Assembly: GCF_007846085.1 (NCBI RefSeq)
Contig: NZ_VOEJ01000005.1
Location: 248,001 to 312,000, forward strand
Origin: Mucilaginibacter pallidiroseus
GTDB lineage: Bacteria; Bacteroidota; Bacteroidia; Sphingobacteriales; Sphingobacteriaceae
Length of the DNA stretch: 64,000 bases
Direction of reading: 5' to 3'
This document shows positions 1 through 6,596 of this stretch, one piece after another. Every line of letters starts with the position of its first letter. The stretch's first letter is position 1. Below the pieces are notes generated by a model, which searched no databases, was not told the DNA's origin, and was given only the letters and a program-made list of their open reading frames with translations. The position numbers and the translations under genes are program-made.

Positions 1-202
1 TTTTAAAGTTTGCCAAGCTGAGTATTGTAAATGGTTGAGCCGATGCTTTATTTACCCAAAACTGGGAAAGCTTTTCTACAATTACACACTGACGATAATT
101 AACAGATAGTTAATTGGGACTATTAAGGGCATATTTAACTATGGCATTTGCTTTGGTTAATAGTTAATAACCTTTTTCCCCTATTAATTTTTATTGTTCG
201 TT
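1..202. other. Left-edge intergenic stretch
   Basis: No coding region is supported here. The stretch is AT-rich and leads into the XRE regulator gene. It probably holds that gene's promoter, but I see no clean TTG/TAnnTTTG pair. Confidence 0.4.
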
Positions 203-577
203 ATGACCGGAGTTATTAAAAAGCAAACAAACAAATCGGCAGGTAAAAATATCCGCACCTTACGTCACGACCGTGGTTGGAGCCAGGAAGATGTTGCCAA
301 CCGTTTAGGCATCTCTATCCCTGCATTTTCAAAAATTGAAACCGGTGTTACCGATATTAATTTATCGCGCCTGGAGCAAATTGCAAATATCTTTGAAGTT
401 AGCGTTGTAAACCTGCTTTCTCTTGAGTACGTTGAAGAGCCAAGCACCCATGATGTAAGCTTGAATATTGTTCAGAAAAAATTACTCGACCGCGAAACTG
501 AGATCACCAACCTGCAGCGCAAAGTTATTTTGCTTTACGAAGAACTGCTTAGCAAAGGTAGCACCGTAGCAGTTTAG
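203..577 (+). CDS. XRE-family helix-turn-helix transcriptional regulator
   Basis: Small DNA-binding regulator of about 124 residues. An HTH_3 (Cro/CI type) domain fills roughly residues 12-70: the segment with SQEDVANRLGIS and the following FSKIETG form the recognition helices. The C-terminal 40 residues are heptad-like (ETEITNLQRKVILLYEELL) and probably form a dimerising coiled coil. I chose the ATG three codons inside a possible TTG start. There is no effector domain, so the signal it answers is unknown. It stands alone on the plus strand, and whether it controls the neighbouring peptide array is only a guess. The HTH assignment is firm; the targets are unknown. Confidence 0.85.
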   Translation: MTGVIKKQTNKSAGKNIRTLRHDRGWSQEDVANRLGISIPAFSKIETGVTDINLSRLEQIANIFEVSVVNLLSLEYVEEPSTHDVSLNIVQKKLLDRETEITNLQRKVILLYEELLSKGSTVAV

Positions 578-639
578 TTGCCCTCATACACAAGTGTTTG
601 CTAATTAAAACACCTGAAGCATTTTGTATACCGCTTGTA

Positions 640-674
640 TTTCATTTCATTTAAGTTTATTAAATGAAATGAAA
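640..674. repeat. AT-rich perfect 14-bp inverted repeat
   Basis: The arm TTTCATTTCATTTA is followed by a 7-nt loop (AGTTTAT) and its exact reverse complement. It lies between the XRE gene and the next small gene. It has no U-run suited to an intrinsic terminator on either strand. It could be an operator, a weak terminator of the XRE gene, or an RNA hairpin. Confidence 0.5.
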
Positions 675-780
675 ATAAAACATGTATTTACGGCTAAACA
701 ATGTTAAAAGGCTCGGAACTGTTGATATACACCCATTTGGTAGCATAATTGTAATAAGCTTGGCTCAATTATAATGAGCT

Positions 781-1065
781 ATGTCAAATTACATGATATC
801 AATTTCGGACGGGTTGGCGGGTAACGGCACGATACATGATCCAAGCAGCAAACTCAAAATAAAAGCCATCGACTTGCTTAAATCGCGCTTTAAGCCTAGC
901 ACCGGCGAGGTTAGTTTTTTTGTAACATCAGGTAACGAAACGCTTGCATTTGAAACTATGGGTTACAAAAGGCATCGTAATCTTTTAATTTTGCAAATGA
1001 TATCCCGGTACTGTGTTTACCTGGGTTTGTTTGACGCGCAGATACATGCTACCTGGCCGGCTTAA
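781..1065 (+). CDS. Hypothetical protein, 94 aa
   Basis: I do not recognise this protein. It is 94 residues with an ATG start, mixed charge, no signal peptide and no clear membrane segment. A short hydrophobic patch near the C-terminus (LLILQMISRYCVYLGLF) could be a buried helix. It converges on the TPR protein gene, with only about 9 bases between the two stop codons, and there is no terminator between them. It may be a lineage-specific orphan. Coding status rests on an open frame of reasonable length and composition only. Confidence 0.5.
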   Translation: MSNYMISISDGLAGNGTIHDPSSKLKIKAIDLLKSRFKPSTGEVSFFVTSGNETLAFETMGYKRHRNLLILQMISRYCVYLGLFDAQIHATWPA

Positions 1066-1074
1066 AAACCCGTT

Positions 1075-2511
1075 TTAGTAAGTATTTTTATTGGTATCGT
1101 TAAGCATCTCGCTTATTTCGATAATCTTTTGGTCAATGTCTGATACGCATTTGTCCATCATCTGTATACATTCTTTTTCGTCTACCAGCTTTTCCTTTTC
1201 AAGATTCATTAAGCCGCGCAACGTAGCAATTGGCCCGCGTATCTGGTGCGAAAGATATGACGAGTATTCTGAAAGTTTCTTATTTTTTGCCTGAAGATCC
1301 TTGGTACGCTCATCTATGATCTCTTCGAGGTGGTGGTTTATACGATCGAGGTTGTCCTTTTGCCTTGATACCTCCGCGTTGAGCTCTGTTAACTGTGTAT
1401 TGGTAACCGTTTTGCGCTTCACGTTGTTTACGAGCAATACAATTACAATCAGCAGCAAACCCGCCACAACCGTAACCGCCCAAAACTTAATCCGGTCGTT
1501 TTGCTGCGCTATCAGCAACAATTCGGTATTCTTTTGCTTAGCCTGCTGCCTAAATTGTTCCTGTATAATGTTTATCTGGGTCGACTCGCTATTCACGTGA
1601 GCCGAACTATCCTGCCGGTAAATTCCCTGCAAGTAATATAGTGCCCTTTCAAAGTTTTTCCGCTTGGATTCGAGCTGATAGATGGTGTAATTATAGTCGT
1701 TGGTTAGCTTGTCATCAGCAACTACTGCTGCATACTCCTGCCCTTCCTGTACAAACTTTTCGGCCTCGTTAAATTTACCCTGCGCTATGTATAGCGATGA
1801 AAGGGTAAGATTGATACTGGCTACAGTTTTGCTCAAACCTGCCTGCTTAGCCTCTTTATTTGCATTCAACAAAAGCTTTTCTGCAATATCATACTGGTGC
1901 AGGCTGTAATAGGCTACTCCCCTGTTTTGCAAAACCTGTATCAGATTAGTGGTATCGCCAATATTCGTGAGTATAACACTGCTTTTGTCGTAGTAATTTA
2001 ACGCCTGGTAAAAATTGTTCTTGCGGTTGTAAACGTTACCAATGTTCATGTACAAAGCGCCCATGAGGGGTTGGTCATTCATGCGCTGTGCAATAAAAAG
2101 CGATTTTTGGAAATACTCAAGCGCGCTTGTAAGGTTGTTATCTAAATAAAGGTTTCCAATGTTGTTATAAACCTTCGCCTGCCCTTTAAGGTCACCTATT
2201 TTTTCGAAGTAACCGATAGCTTTTAAGTAGTTATCAATAGCACGACGGGCCTGATTTAGGTAGTAATGGCCAATACCCATAACACGGTGCGCTTCGCCCA
2301 TACCGCGGTTGTATTCAAGCTTTTCGGCAAGTGCAAGAGCTCGCTTACCAATCTCGACAGTTTGGGATGCATTATTTAAACGCAACGCATACGCATCGGT
2401 ATTGAGCTTCTTAACCTCATTAGTGTCTTGAGCGGCAACACCGGCACCAACACCAGCGTATAAAGAACCACTAATTAATAAAAAAACTAACAGGGCGTAA
2501 AGCTTGGTCAT
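1075..2511 (-). CDS. Exported TPR protein with membrane helix and kinase-type dimerisation helix, lacking an ATPase domain
   Basis: The 478-residue protein starts with a signal peptide (hydrophobic residues 5-25, ending near VAAQ), followed by about seven TPR units across residues 35-330 (repeated patterns such as AKVYNNIGNLYLD and GALYMNIGNVYNR). A single membrane helix follows near 340-362 and a coiled coil at 370-415. The last 60 residues resemble a HisKA/DHp dimerisation domain with an H-box-like YLSHQIRGPIATL (His422). The frame ends there: no N, G1 or G2 boxes of an HATPase_c domain follow, and none lies downstream on this strand. TPR sensor kinases of this layout are common in Bacteroidota, so this is either a truncated kinase, a phosphotransfer or scaffold partner, or a receptor using another kinase. 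It is divergent from the LGTAD peptide array, which makes a ligand-receptor link worth testing. Domain calls are by eye. Confidence 0.75.
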   Translation of the reverse strand: MTKLYALLVFLLISGSLYAGVGAGVAAQDTNEVKKLNTDAYALRLNNASQTVEIGKRALALAEKLEYNRGMGEAHRVMGIGHYYLNQARRAIDNYLKAIGYFEKIGDLKGQAKVYNNIGNLYLDNNLTSALEYFQKSLFIAQRMNDQPLMGALYMNIGNVYNRKNNFYQALNYYDKSSVILTNIGDTTNLIQVLQNRGVAYYSLHQYDIAEKLLLNANKEAKQAGLSKTVASINLTLSSLYIAQGKFNEAEKFVQEGQEYAAVVADDKLTNDYNYTIYQLESKRKNFERALYYLQGIYRQDSSAHVNSESTQINIIQEQFRQQAKQKNTELLLIAQQNDRIKFWAVTVVAGLLLIVIVLLVNNVKRKTVTNTQLTELNAEVSRQKDNLDRINHHLEEIIDERTKDLQAKNKKLSEYSSYLSHQIRGPIATLRGLMNLEKEKLVDEKECIQMMDKCVSDIDQKIIEISEMLNDTNKNTY

Positions 2512-2892
2512 TTAAACTCCTATACGTGTAAATACGTGGAAAGTTATGAAATTAATGCTAACTAAAACTGATTATCCGAAATTAAGATTTACAACCAAAA
2601 AAAATATTTTTTTTCTATTTCTTGAAAATTAAAAAACATTTTTATATTTGCACTGTTAACTATTTGATTACTAATTAATTAAGATAGTTTAAAGGTATTG
2701 TTTTTTATGAAAATTCGTTTCAAAAATGATTGAAGAATTCAACCATTAGTTAGTGGCTACAACACGTAAAGTTAAGCTAAAAAGAAGGGCTGTTTAGCTC
2801 GTTTAAAAATTGCGCAAAATATGTGCAGTAGTGAACAAGAACGGCAACAGTTGAAATAAATAATTAAGTAGACGATATAAAGTCAATTCGGT
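2512..2892. promoter_or_regulatory. Divergent intergenic region with long leader of the peptide array
   Basis: This 381-base AT-rich region separates the TPR gene (minus) from the first LGTAD peptide gene (plus). It contains a consensus Bacteroidota promoter (listed separately). That predicts a transcript start near 2657 and an unusually long leader of about 235 bases before the first peptide ATG. Within the leader an 8-codon ORF begins at 2707. I found no known riboswitch fold. Confidence 0.55.
2622..2650 (+). promoter_or_regulatory. Bacteroidota-type promoter of the LGTAD peptide array
   Basis: A TTG element (2622-2624) is separated by 18 bases from TATATTTG (2643-2650), matching the TTG-N(17-23)-TAnnTTTG consensus of the primary sigma factor in this phylum. 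The surroundings are very A/T-rich. It points into the peptide array and is among the best promoter matches in the window, with the his and DUF4290 promoters. Confidence 0.75.
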
Positions 2893-3057
2893 ATGAAAAA
2901 AATCATTATCGCGGCAGCACTATTTGCAAGTGCTGGTTTATGTGTAAGTGCAGAATTGCTGCCAATTAAAAAAACTGAGCCCCCAATTTCTCGAGGTATT
3001 GCCAGTACTGGGCCTATAAATGACGAAGCTGCAAGAAACCTTGGCACCGCCGATTAA
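2893..3057 (+). CDS. LGTAD-family exported peptide 1 (54 aa)
   Basis: A 54-codon ORF starts ATG-AAA-AAA and has a clear Sec signal peptide: Lys-rich start, then a hydrophobic IIIAAALFASAGLCVSA stretch with an AxA-like cut site near VSA. The mature part is about 35 residues with no similarity to known domains, except that it ends ARNLGTAD just before the stop. The same terminal hexapeptide ends seven further small genes in the same orientation. This is the first member after the array promoter and is diverged from the others upstream of the motif. The product is unrecognised; secretion is inferred from the signal peptide. Confidence 0.75.
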   Translation: MKKIIIAAALFASAGLCVSAELLPIKKTEPPISRGIASTGPINDEAARNLGTAD

Positions 3058-3111
3058 TTATATATCCTCCTTTATTTAACAGATTAAAAAACATTTAAAA
3101 AACGAGATACG

Positions 3112-3264
3112 ATGAAAAAGATACTGTTTGCCCTTGTTGCCATATTAATTGCCGGATTACTGCCATCATGCAAAAACCAGGTTACTATTACTTCATTCGC
3201 CAACGTAATCGAACATCAGAATAGCGCTGTATCTCCACTTAAAAATTTGGGCACCGCCGATTAA
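3112..3264 (+). CDS. LGTAD-family peptide 2, probable lipoprotein (50 aa)
   Basis: A 50-codon ORF begins MKKILFALVAIL and carries a lipobox-like LLPSC at residues 16-20, so the product is probably a lipoprotein cleaved before the Cys. The mature peptide starts CKNQVTI and is about 30 residues. It ends LKNLGTAD, the family signature. It sits 54 bases after member 1 and 35 bases before member 3, consistent with one transcript. No known family is recognised. Confidence 0.72.
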   Translation: MKKILFALVAILIAGLLPSCKNQVTITSFANVIEHQNSAVSPLKNLGTAD

Positions 3265-3299
3265 CACCTATTCATTACAGGAAGATTTAAAATAATACA

Positions 3300-3446
3300 A
3301 TGAAAAAGATAATAGTTGCAGCAGCATTCATGATTACAGCGGGCCTAACCCAATCATGTAAGAACCAGGTTAGCATCAAAACATTTAATGCTGTAACAGG
3401 GCATAGCACCCACGCCATATTTAAAAACCTGGGTACAGCAGATTAA
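3300..3446 (+). CDS. LGTAD-family peptide 3, probable lipoprotein (48 aa)
   Basis: A 48-codon ORF is closely related to member 2: MKKIIVAAAF signal, Cys at the expected lipobox position (TQSC), then CKNQVSI, and a C-terminal FKNLGTAD. The region between the Cys-Lys-Asn-Gln and the terminal motif has diverged strongly from member 2, while both ends are kept. That points to selection on the export signal and on the C-terminal hexapeptide. Function unknown. Confidence 0.72.
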   Translation: MKKIIVAAAFMITAGLTQSCKNQVSIKTFNAVTGHSTHAIFKNLGTAD

Positions 3447-3506
3447 TTATCCTTTTCATTTCCAGACAAGTCAACTCACAAAACATATAAATAAACAACA
3501 AAGATC

Positions 3507-3719
3507 ATGAAAAAATCAATCATAGCATTCGCATTGATATTAACCACAGGCGTATTATCAGCAACCACCCATGCTCCGATTAAACGGGACTCATCAACCA
3601 CCAAAAAAGACTTAGGTACCGCAGATACTAAAAAAGACCTGGGTACTGCCGATACTAAAAAAGATCTAGGTACTGCTGATTACAAACTGACTAAAAAAGA
3701 CTTAGGAACTGCTGACTAA
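3507..3719 (+). CDS. LGTAD-family repeat peptide 4 (70 aa, four KKDLGTAD units)
   Basis: The signal peptide (about 22 residues, ending near TTHA) is followed by a short linker (PIKRDSST) and four KKDLGTAD units. The last is preceded by a YKL spacer and ends exactly at the stop codon. Each unit carries a Lys-Lys pair, as in precursors cut at dibasic sites. Codons differ between units (GGT ACC GCA, GGT ACT GCC, GGT ACT GCT, GGA ACT GCT) while the amino acids do not, so the protein motif is under constraint. It differs from members 5-8 in its signal peptide end and linker. Not a family I recognise. Confidence 0.85.
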   Translation: MKKSIIAFALILTTGVLSATTHAPIKRDSSTTKKDLGTADTKKDLGTADTKKDLGTADYKLTKKDLGTAD

Positions 3720-3784
3720 TTATTTAGCCCTCGCACAACCAATTACCACAACAAAAATTTCAAACAAGTACAATATATAACATC

Positions 3785-3982
3785 ATGAAAAAATCAATCA
3801 TAGCAATCGCATTAGTATTATCAACAGGTATCGCTTCTGTAGCCAACGCCGGTACCGGAAAGACCAAAAAAGACTTGGGCACCGCCGATACTAAAAAAGA
3901 CCTGGGTACTGCCGATACTAAAAAAGATTTAGGCACCGCCGATTACAAACTGACTAAAAAAGATTTAGGAACTGCCGACTAA
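3785..3982 (+). CDS. LGTAD-family repeat peptide 5 (65 aa, four KKDLGTAD units)
   Basis: The signal peptide of 22 residues ends in an AxA site (SVANA). The mature 43-residue chain starts GTGK, then has three contiguous TKKDLGTAD nonamers, a YKL spacer and a fourth TKKDLGTAD at the C-terminus. It is nearly identical in protein to members 6-8, and the genes are spaced every 263-278 bases with a similar intergenic spacer, so they arose by tandem duplication. Silent codon differences between copies argue against very recent or artefactual duplication. The product should be small, exported, and rich in Lys and Asp. Confidence 0.85.
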   Translation: MKKSIIAIALVLSTGIASVANAGTGKTKKDLGTADTKKDLGTADTKKDLGTADYKLTKKDLGTAD

Positions 3983-4052
3983 TTATTTAGCCCTACCCCC
4001 ACACATATCAATTACATAAATAAAACTTCAAACAAGTACAACATATAACATC

Positions 4053-4250
4053 ATGAAAAAATCAATCATAGCAATTGCATTAGTATTATCAACAGGTATT
4101 GTTTCTGTAGCCAACGCCGGAACAGGAAAAACTAAAAAAGACTTAGGCACCGCTGATACAAAAAAAGACCTGGGTACTGCCGATACTAAAAAAGACTTAG
4201 GTACTGCTGATTACAAACTGACTAAAAAAGATTTAGGAACTGCTGACTAA
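4053..4250 (+). CDS. LGTAD-family repeat peptide 6 (65 aa, four KKDLGTAD units)
   Basis: Same layout as member 5: MKK signal peptide, ANA cut site, GTGK, three TKKDLGTAD nonamers, YKL, terminal TKKDLGTAD. The only protein change from member 5 is Ala to Val in the signal peptide (GIVSVANA). The upstream spacer has the shared 'caaacaagtacaacatataacatc' type sequence seen before members 5-8, which probably carries the translation start signals. Confidence 0.85.
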   Translation: MKKSIIAIALVLSTGIVSVANAGTGKTKKDLGTADTKKDLGTADTKKDLGTADYKLTKKDLGTAD

Positions 4251-4321
4251 TTATTTAGCCCTGCCCACACACATATCAATTACCACAACAAAAACTTCAA
4301 ACAAGTACAACATATAACATC

Positions 4322-4519
4322 ATGAAAAAATCAATCATAGCAATCGCATTAGTATTATCAACAGGTATCGCTTCTGTAGCCAACGCCGGAACAGGAAAAA
4401 CCAAGAAAGATTTAGGCACCGCTGATACAAAAAAAGACCTGGGTACTGCCGATACTAAAAAAGATTTAGGTACCGCTGATTACAAACTGACTAAAAAAGA
4501 TTTAGGCACTGCTGACTGA
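4322..4519 (+). CDS. LGTAD-family repeat peptide 7 (65 aa, four KKDLGTAD units)
   Basis: Protein identical to member 5 but encoded with several different synonymous codons, for example AAG for one Lys and GGC/GCT swaps. The stop is TGA rather than TAA. The unit structure is signal peptide, GTGK, 3 x TKKDLGTAD, YKL, TKKDLGTAD. Confidence 0.85.
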   Translation: MKKSIIAIALVLSTGIASVANAGTGKTKKDLGTADTKKDLGTADTKKDLGTADYKLTKKDLGTAD

Positions 4520-4584
4520 TTATTTAGCCCTCGCATAATCAATTACCACCACAAAAATTTCAAACAAGTACAACATATAACGTC

Positions 4585-4782
4585 ATGAAAAAATCAATCA
4601 TAGCAATCGCATTAGTATTATCAACAGGTATCGTTTCTGTAGCCAACGCCGGTACCGGAAAAACCAAAAAAGACTTAGGCACCGCTGATACAAAAAAAGA
4701 CCTGGGTACTGCCGACACTAAAAAAGACTTAGGTACCGCCGATTACAAACCGACTAAAAAAGACTTAGGCACTGCCGACTAA
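4585..4782 (+). CDS. LGTAD-family repeat peptide 8 (65 aa, four KKDLGTAD units)
   Basis: Last member of the array. Same layout as members 5-7, with one mature change (YKP instead of YKL before the final unit) and Val in the signal peptide. The array ends here: no further LGTAD unit occurs downstream, and I saw no strong plus-strand terminator directly after the stop. Together the eight genes encode 23 copies of the LGTAD motif. Confidence 0.85.
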   Translation: MKKSIIAIALVLSTGIVSVANAGTGKTKKDLGTADTKKDLGTADTKKDLGTADYKPTKKDLGTAD

Positions 4783-4911
4783 GCTAAGCTTAAGCACCTA
4801 ATGTTGAAAGTTGTATTAGCCTTTGCTTCAACTTGCTACAGAATTCATTTAATAAGCACGGCTTTAGTCGTAGCGTCTGCTAAGGCACATTGAAATTGAT
4901 GCAAAATAAAA

Positions 4912-4930
4912 AAGGCGCAAAATGCGCCTT
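4912..4930 (-). terminator. Intrinsic terminator of the downstream lipoprotein gene
   Basis: AAGGCGCA-AA-TGCGCCTT stem. Read on the minus strand it is followed by a T-rich run (seven T), which suits the convergent lipoprotein gene. On the plus strand there is no U-run. Confidence 0.7.
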
Positions 4931-4962
4931 AGGAATGTGTAATATGCCAAATAGGTATACAA

Positions 4963-5457
4963 TTATTTAGACTTGAACCTGTTGCAGTTATCAAGATTGT
5001 AAATAACCTGGTAGTCAGATTTTGCATCCGTTTGCTGACGGCCATTCGTTTTATTGTAAACCAACGCCTTTTGGGCCAGCTGTTGAGATGAGAGTTTAAA
5101 CTCAACCGCCATAGTATCCTTCATACCTTCTTGCATAAAGGTCCAGGTAGCTTTTATAATGTCGCCCTGCATAGTGCCGCTTAAAGTACCCTTGCGACTG
5201 TCTTTCTCCTTAGGCATCCAGTTCATATCTCCGCTTACTTTGCCATTGTCGATCATCAGGTGTACTGCTGTAGTATCTTGCGCACTTGTGCCATCGGTAT
5301 GTACAAAACAATATTCCATATTTTGAGCCGGAGTTTCTGCAGCAGTCACCACAGCAGTAGTATCCTGCCCGGCATTAGCTGTTGTATCACCATCTTTTTT
5401 TGCGTTACCTGCGCATGATGCAAGGGCAAGCATGCTTATAAAAAAGTACTTTTTCAT
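4963..5457 (-). CDS. Hypothetical lipoprotein, 164 aa
   Basis: The N-terminus MKKYFFISMLALASCAGN has a lipobox (LASC), so the protein should be lipid-anchored. Residues 20-45 are a low-complexity Thr/Ala/Asp linker (DTTAN, DTTAVV). The rest, about residues 46-155, looks like a small beta-rich domain with GDMNWMPKEKDSRKGTLSG and similar strands. I do not recognise a named family, though lipoproteins of this shape are frequent in Sphingobacteriaceae. It is monocistronic and converges on the LGTAD array, with a hairpin terminator just after its stop. Confidence 0.7.
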   Translation of the reverse strand: MKKYFFISMLALASCAGNAKKDGDTTANAGQDTTAVVTAAETPAQNMEYCFVHTDGTSAQDTTAVHLMIDNGKVSGDMNWMPKEKDSRKGTLSGTMQGDIIKATWTFMQEGMKDTMAVEFKLSSQQLAQKALVYNKTNGRQQTDAKSDYQVIYNLDNCNRFKSK

Positions 5458-5741
5458 TTGTTATAGTGTTTCGTAAATATTAAGCAGTAATACAATTTGC
5501 TTTAAAAAATGTTCGGCTTTATTAAATGATTAAGTTGTATGCCAACTGTACTTAGATATAGAACGGGTGTAATCATTCTTTCACGTATTTAGTCACAAAC
5601 ACCTCAAAAGTTTGTTTAATTGGCTTTAATACATATATTGGCAACGATTTAAGGTATTGTTTTGCATCTGCACTAAAACAAAACGCCTCGAAAAACATTT
5701 TATAACAAATACAATTAAACTAACAATTTTAAAAACTTATC

Positions 5742-5963
5742 ATGGCAGCAGCAAAATCTGGTGGTATTACCGCCTATTCAGTTAAGACGAAAACCAAAAA
5801 CGTACCGATGGTTGATCCAGTTATCGACGTAAAATCTGGTCGTTATATAGCAACAGGTAAAGATGCCGATGGTAACAAAATGGCAGCTATAATGAGCAAA
5901 GCAACTGCCGAGAGCCACATTGAAGCAGGCAACGCTAAAAAAGGTTCGGGCTGGAGTAAATAG
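5742..5963 (+). CDS. Small conserved-looking hypothetical protein, 73 aa
   Basis: A Lys/Ala/Gly-rich basic 73-residue protein with no signal peptide, beginning MAAAKSGGITAYS. It contains a motif DVKSGRYIATGKDADG and ends KKGSGWSK. I do not recognise it. The 284-base region upstream is AT-rich and could hold a promoter, and a strong bidirectional terminator follows directly, so this is probably a real single-gene transcript. Confidence 0.6.
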   Translation: MAAAKSGGITAYSVKTKTKNVPMVDPVIDVKSGRYIATGKDADGNKMAAIMSKATAESHIEAGNAKKGSGWSK

Positions 5964-5974
5964 TTCGAACTAAT

Positions 5975-6012
5975 AAAAAACGCGGGTTTATTATGATAAA
6001 CCCGCGTTTTTT
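5975..6012. terminator. Strong bidirectional intrinsic terminator
   Basis: A 17-bp stem (A-tract, CGCGGGTTTAT, TATG-like loop, then the complement and a T-tract) lies between two converging genes. The A6 and T6 flanks let it work on both strands. Confidence 0.9.
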
Positions 6013-6023
6013 ATTTAAGGGCA

Positions 6024-6494
6024 TTAATTCCAGTTTTTAAAAGGGTTTACAGATAAGCTTGCATTTGTATACCTGCCATCTTCGCTCACCTCCTTGGTAA
6101 CCCAATCGGGTTTCTCAAATATTGCCTCTTCGCTCTGCAATTCAATCTCTGCAACTATTAATCCGGCGTTGTCACCTTCAAAAACATCAACTTCCCAGGT
6201 ATGTCCTTTGTAGGGTATATTGTATCGTACCTTTTCAATCGATGATACAGCAAAGCCTTTTAATATTTCGATACCCTCTGCAATGGGTATTTCATATTCA
6301 AATTCGCTTCGGCTTATACCTGTAGTACCACCCTTCAGCGTTATAAAAGCAGATTTATTGGTTACACGAATGCGTACCGTACGGCTCACGTCACTTAAAA
6401 TGTAGCCTTGCCTGTAAACATTGCCTTCCGGTTTGTTAAATGCAGCCCACTTTATATGATCTACTAAAAATTTCCGTTCTATCTCGATACCCAT
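6024..6494 (-). CDS. CYTH-domain protein (triphosphate tunnel metalloenzyme family)
   Basis: A 156-residue protein starting MGIEIERKFLV. The ExExK signature (EIERK) at the N-terminus defines the CYTH/TTM superfamily, whose members bind triphosphates inside a beta-barrel with divalent metal. Further family features are the VRIRVT strand and alternating charged residues such as FEYEIP and EVDVFEG. Its length fits the short bacterial type. Likely activity is tripolyphosphatase or thiamine-triphosphatase, but the substrate cannot be read from sequence. It stands alone and faces the small gene before it across a shared terminator. Confidence 0.85.
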   Translation of the reverse strand: MGIEIERKFLVDHIKWAAFNKPEGNVYRQGYILSDVSRTVRIRVTNKSAFITLKGGTTGISRSEFEYEIPIAEGIEILKGFAVSSIEKVRYNIPYKGHTWEVDVFEGDNAGLIVAEIELQSEEAIFEKPDWVTKEVSEDGRYTNASLSVNPFKNWN

Positions 6495-6596
6495 TTTTCT
6501 ATCTTAACAATATTGTTATAAAGTGTTAAATAACCGGGCCTTTGGCCTGCGGTAAAGCTAATTGTTTATCTTAGCCCGAGCTACTTTTTTTGTGAA

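Larger units (their letters stand above)
3597..4779 (+). repeat. 27-bp in-frame tandem repeats in ~268-bp gene-level tandem repeats
   Basis: At the DNA level, TKKDLGTAD units of 27 bases repeat within each of five genes, and the whole gene plus spacer repeats about every 263-278 bases. The 5' spacer shows blocks such as 'ttatttagccct' after the stop and 'caaacaagtaca' before the ATG. The substitution pattern inside the units is mainly silent. Confidence 0.85.

Noticed and set aside
2707..2733. Eight-codon ORF in the peptide array leader
   Set aside because: Too short and with no signature; no evidence that it is translated.
3597..4779. Regular 27-base repeats that could be mistaken for a CRISPR array
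   Set aside because: The repeats are contiguous in-frame coding units with silent changes and no unique spacers; no cas genes are near.
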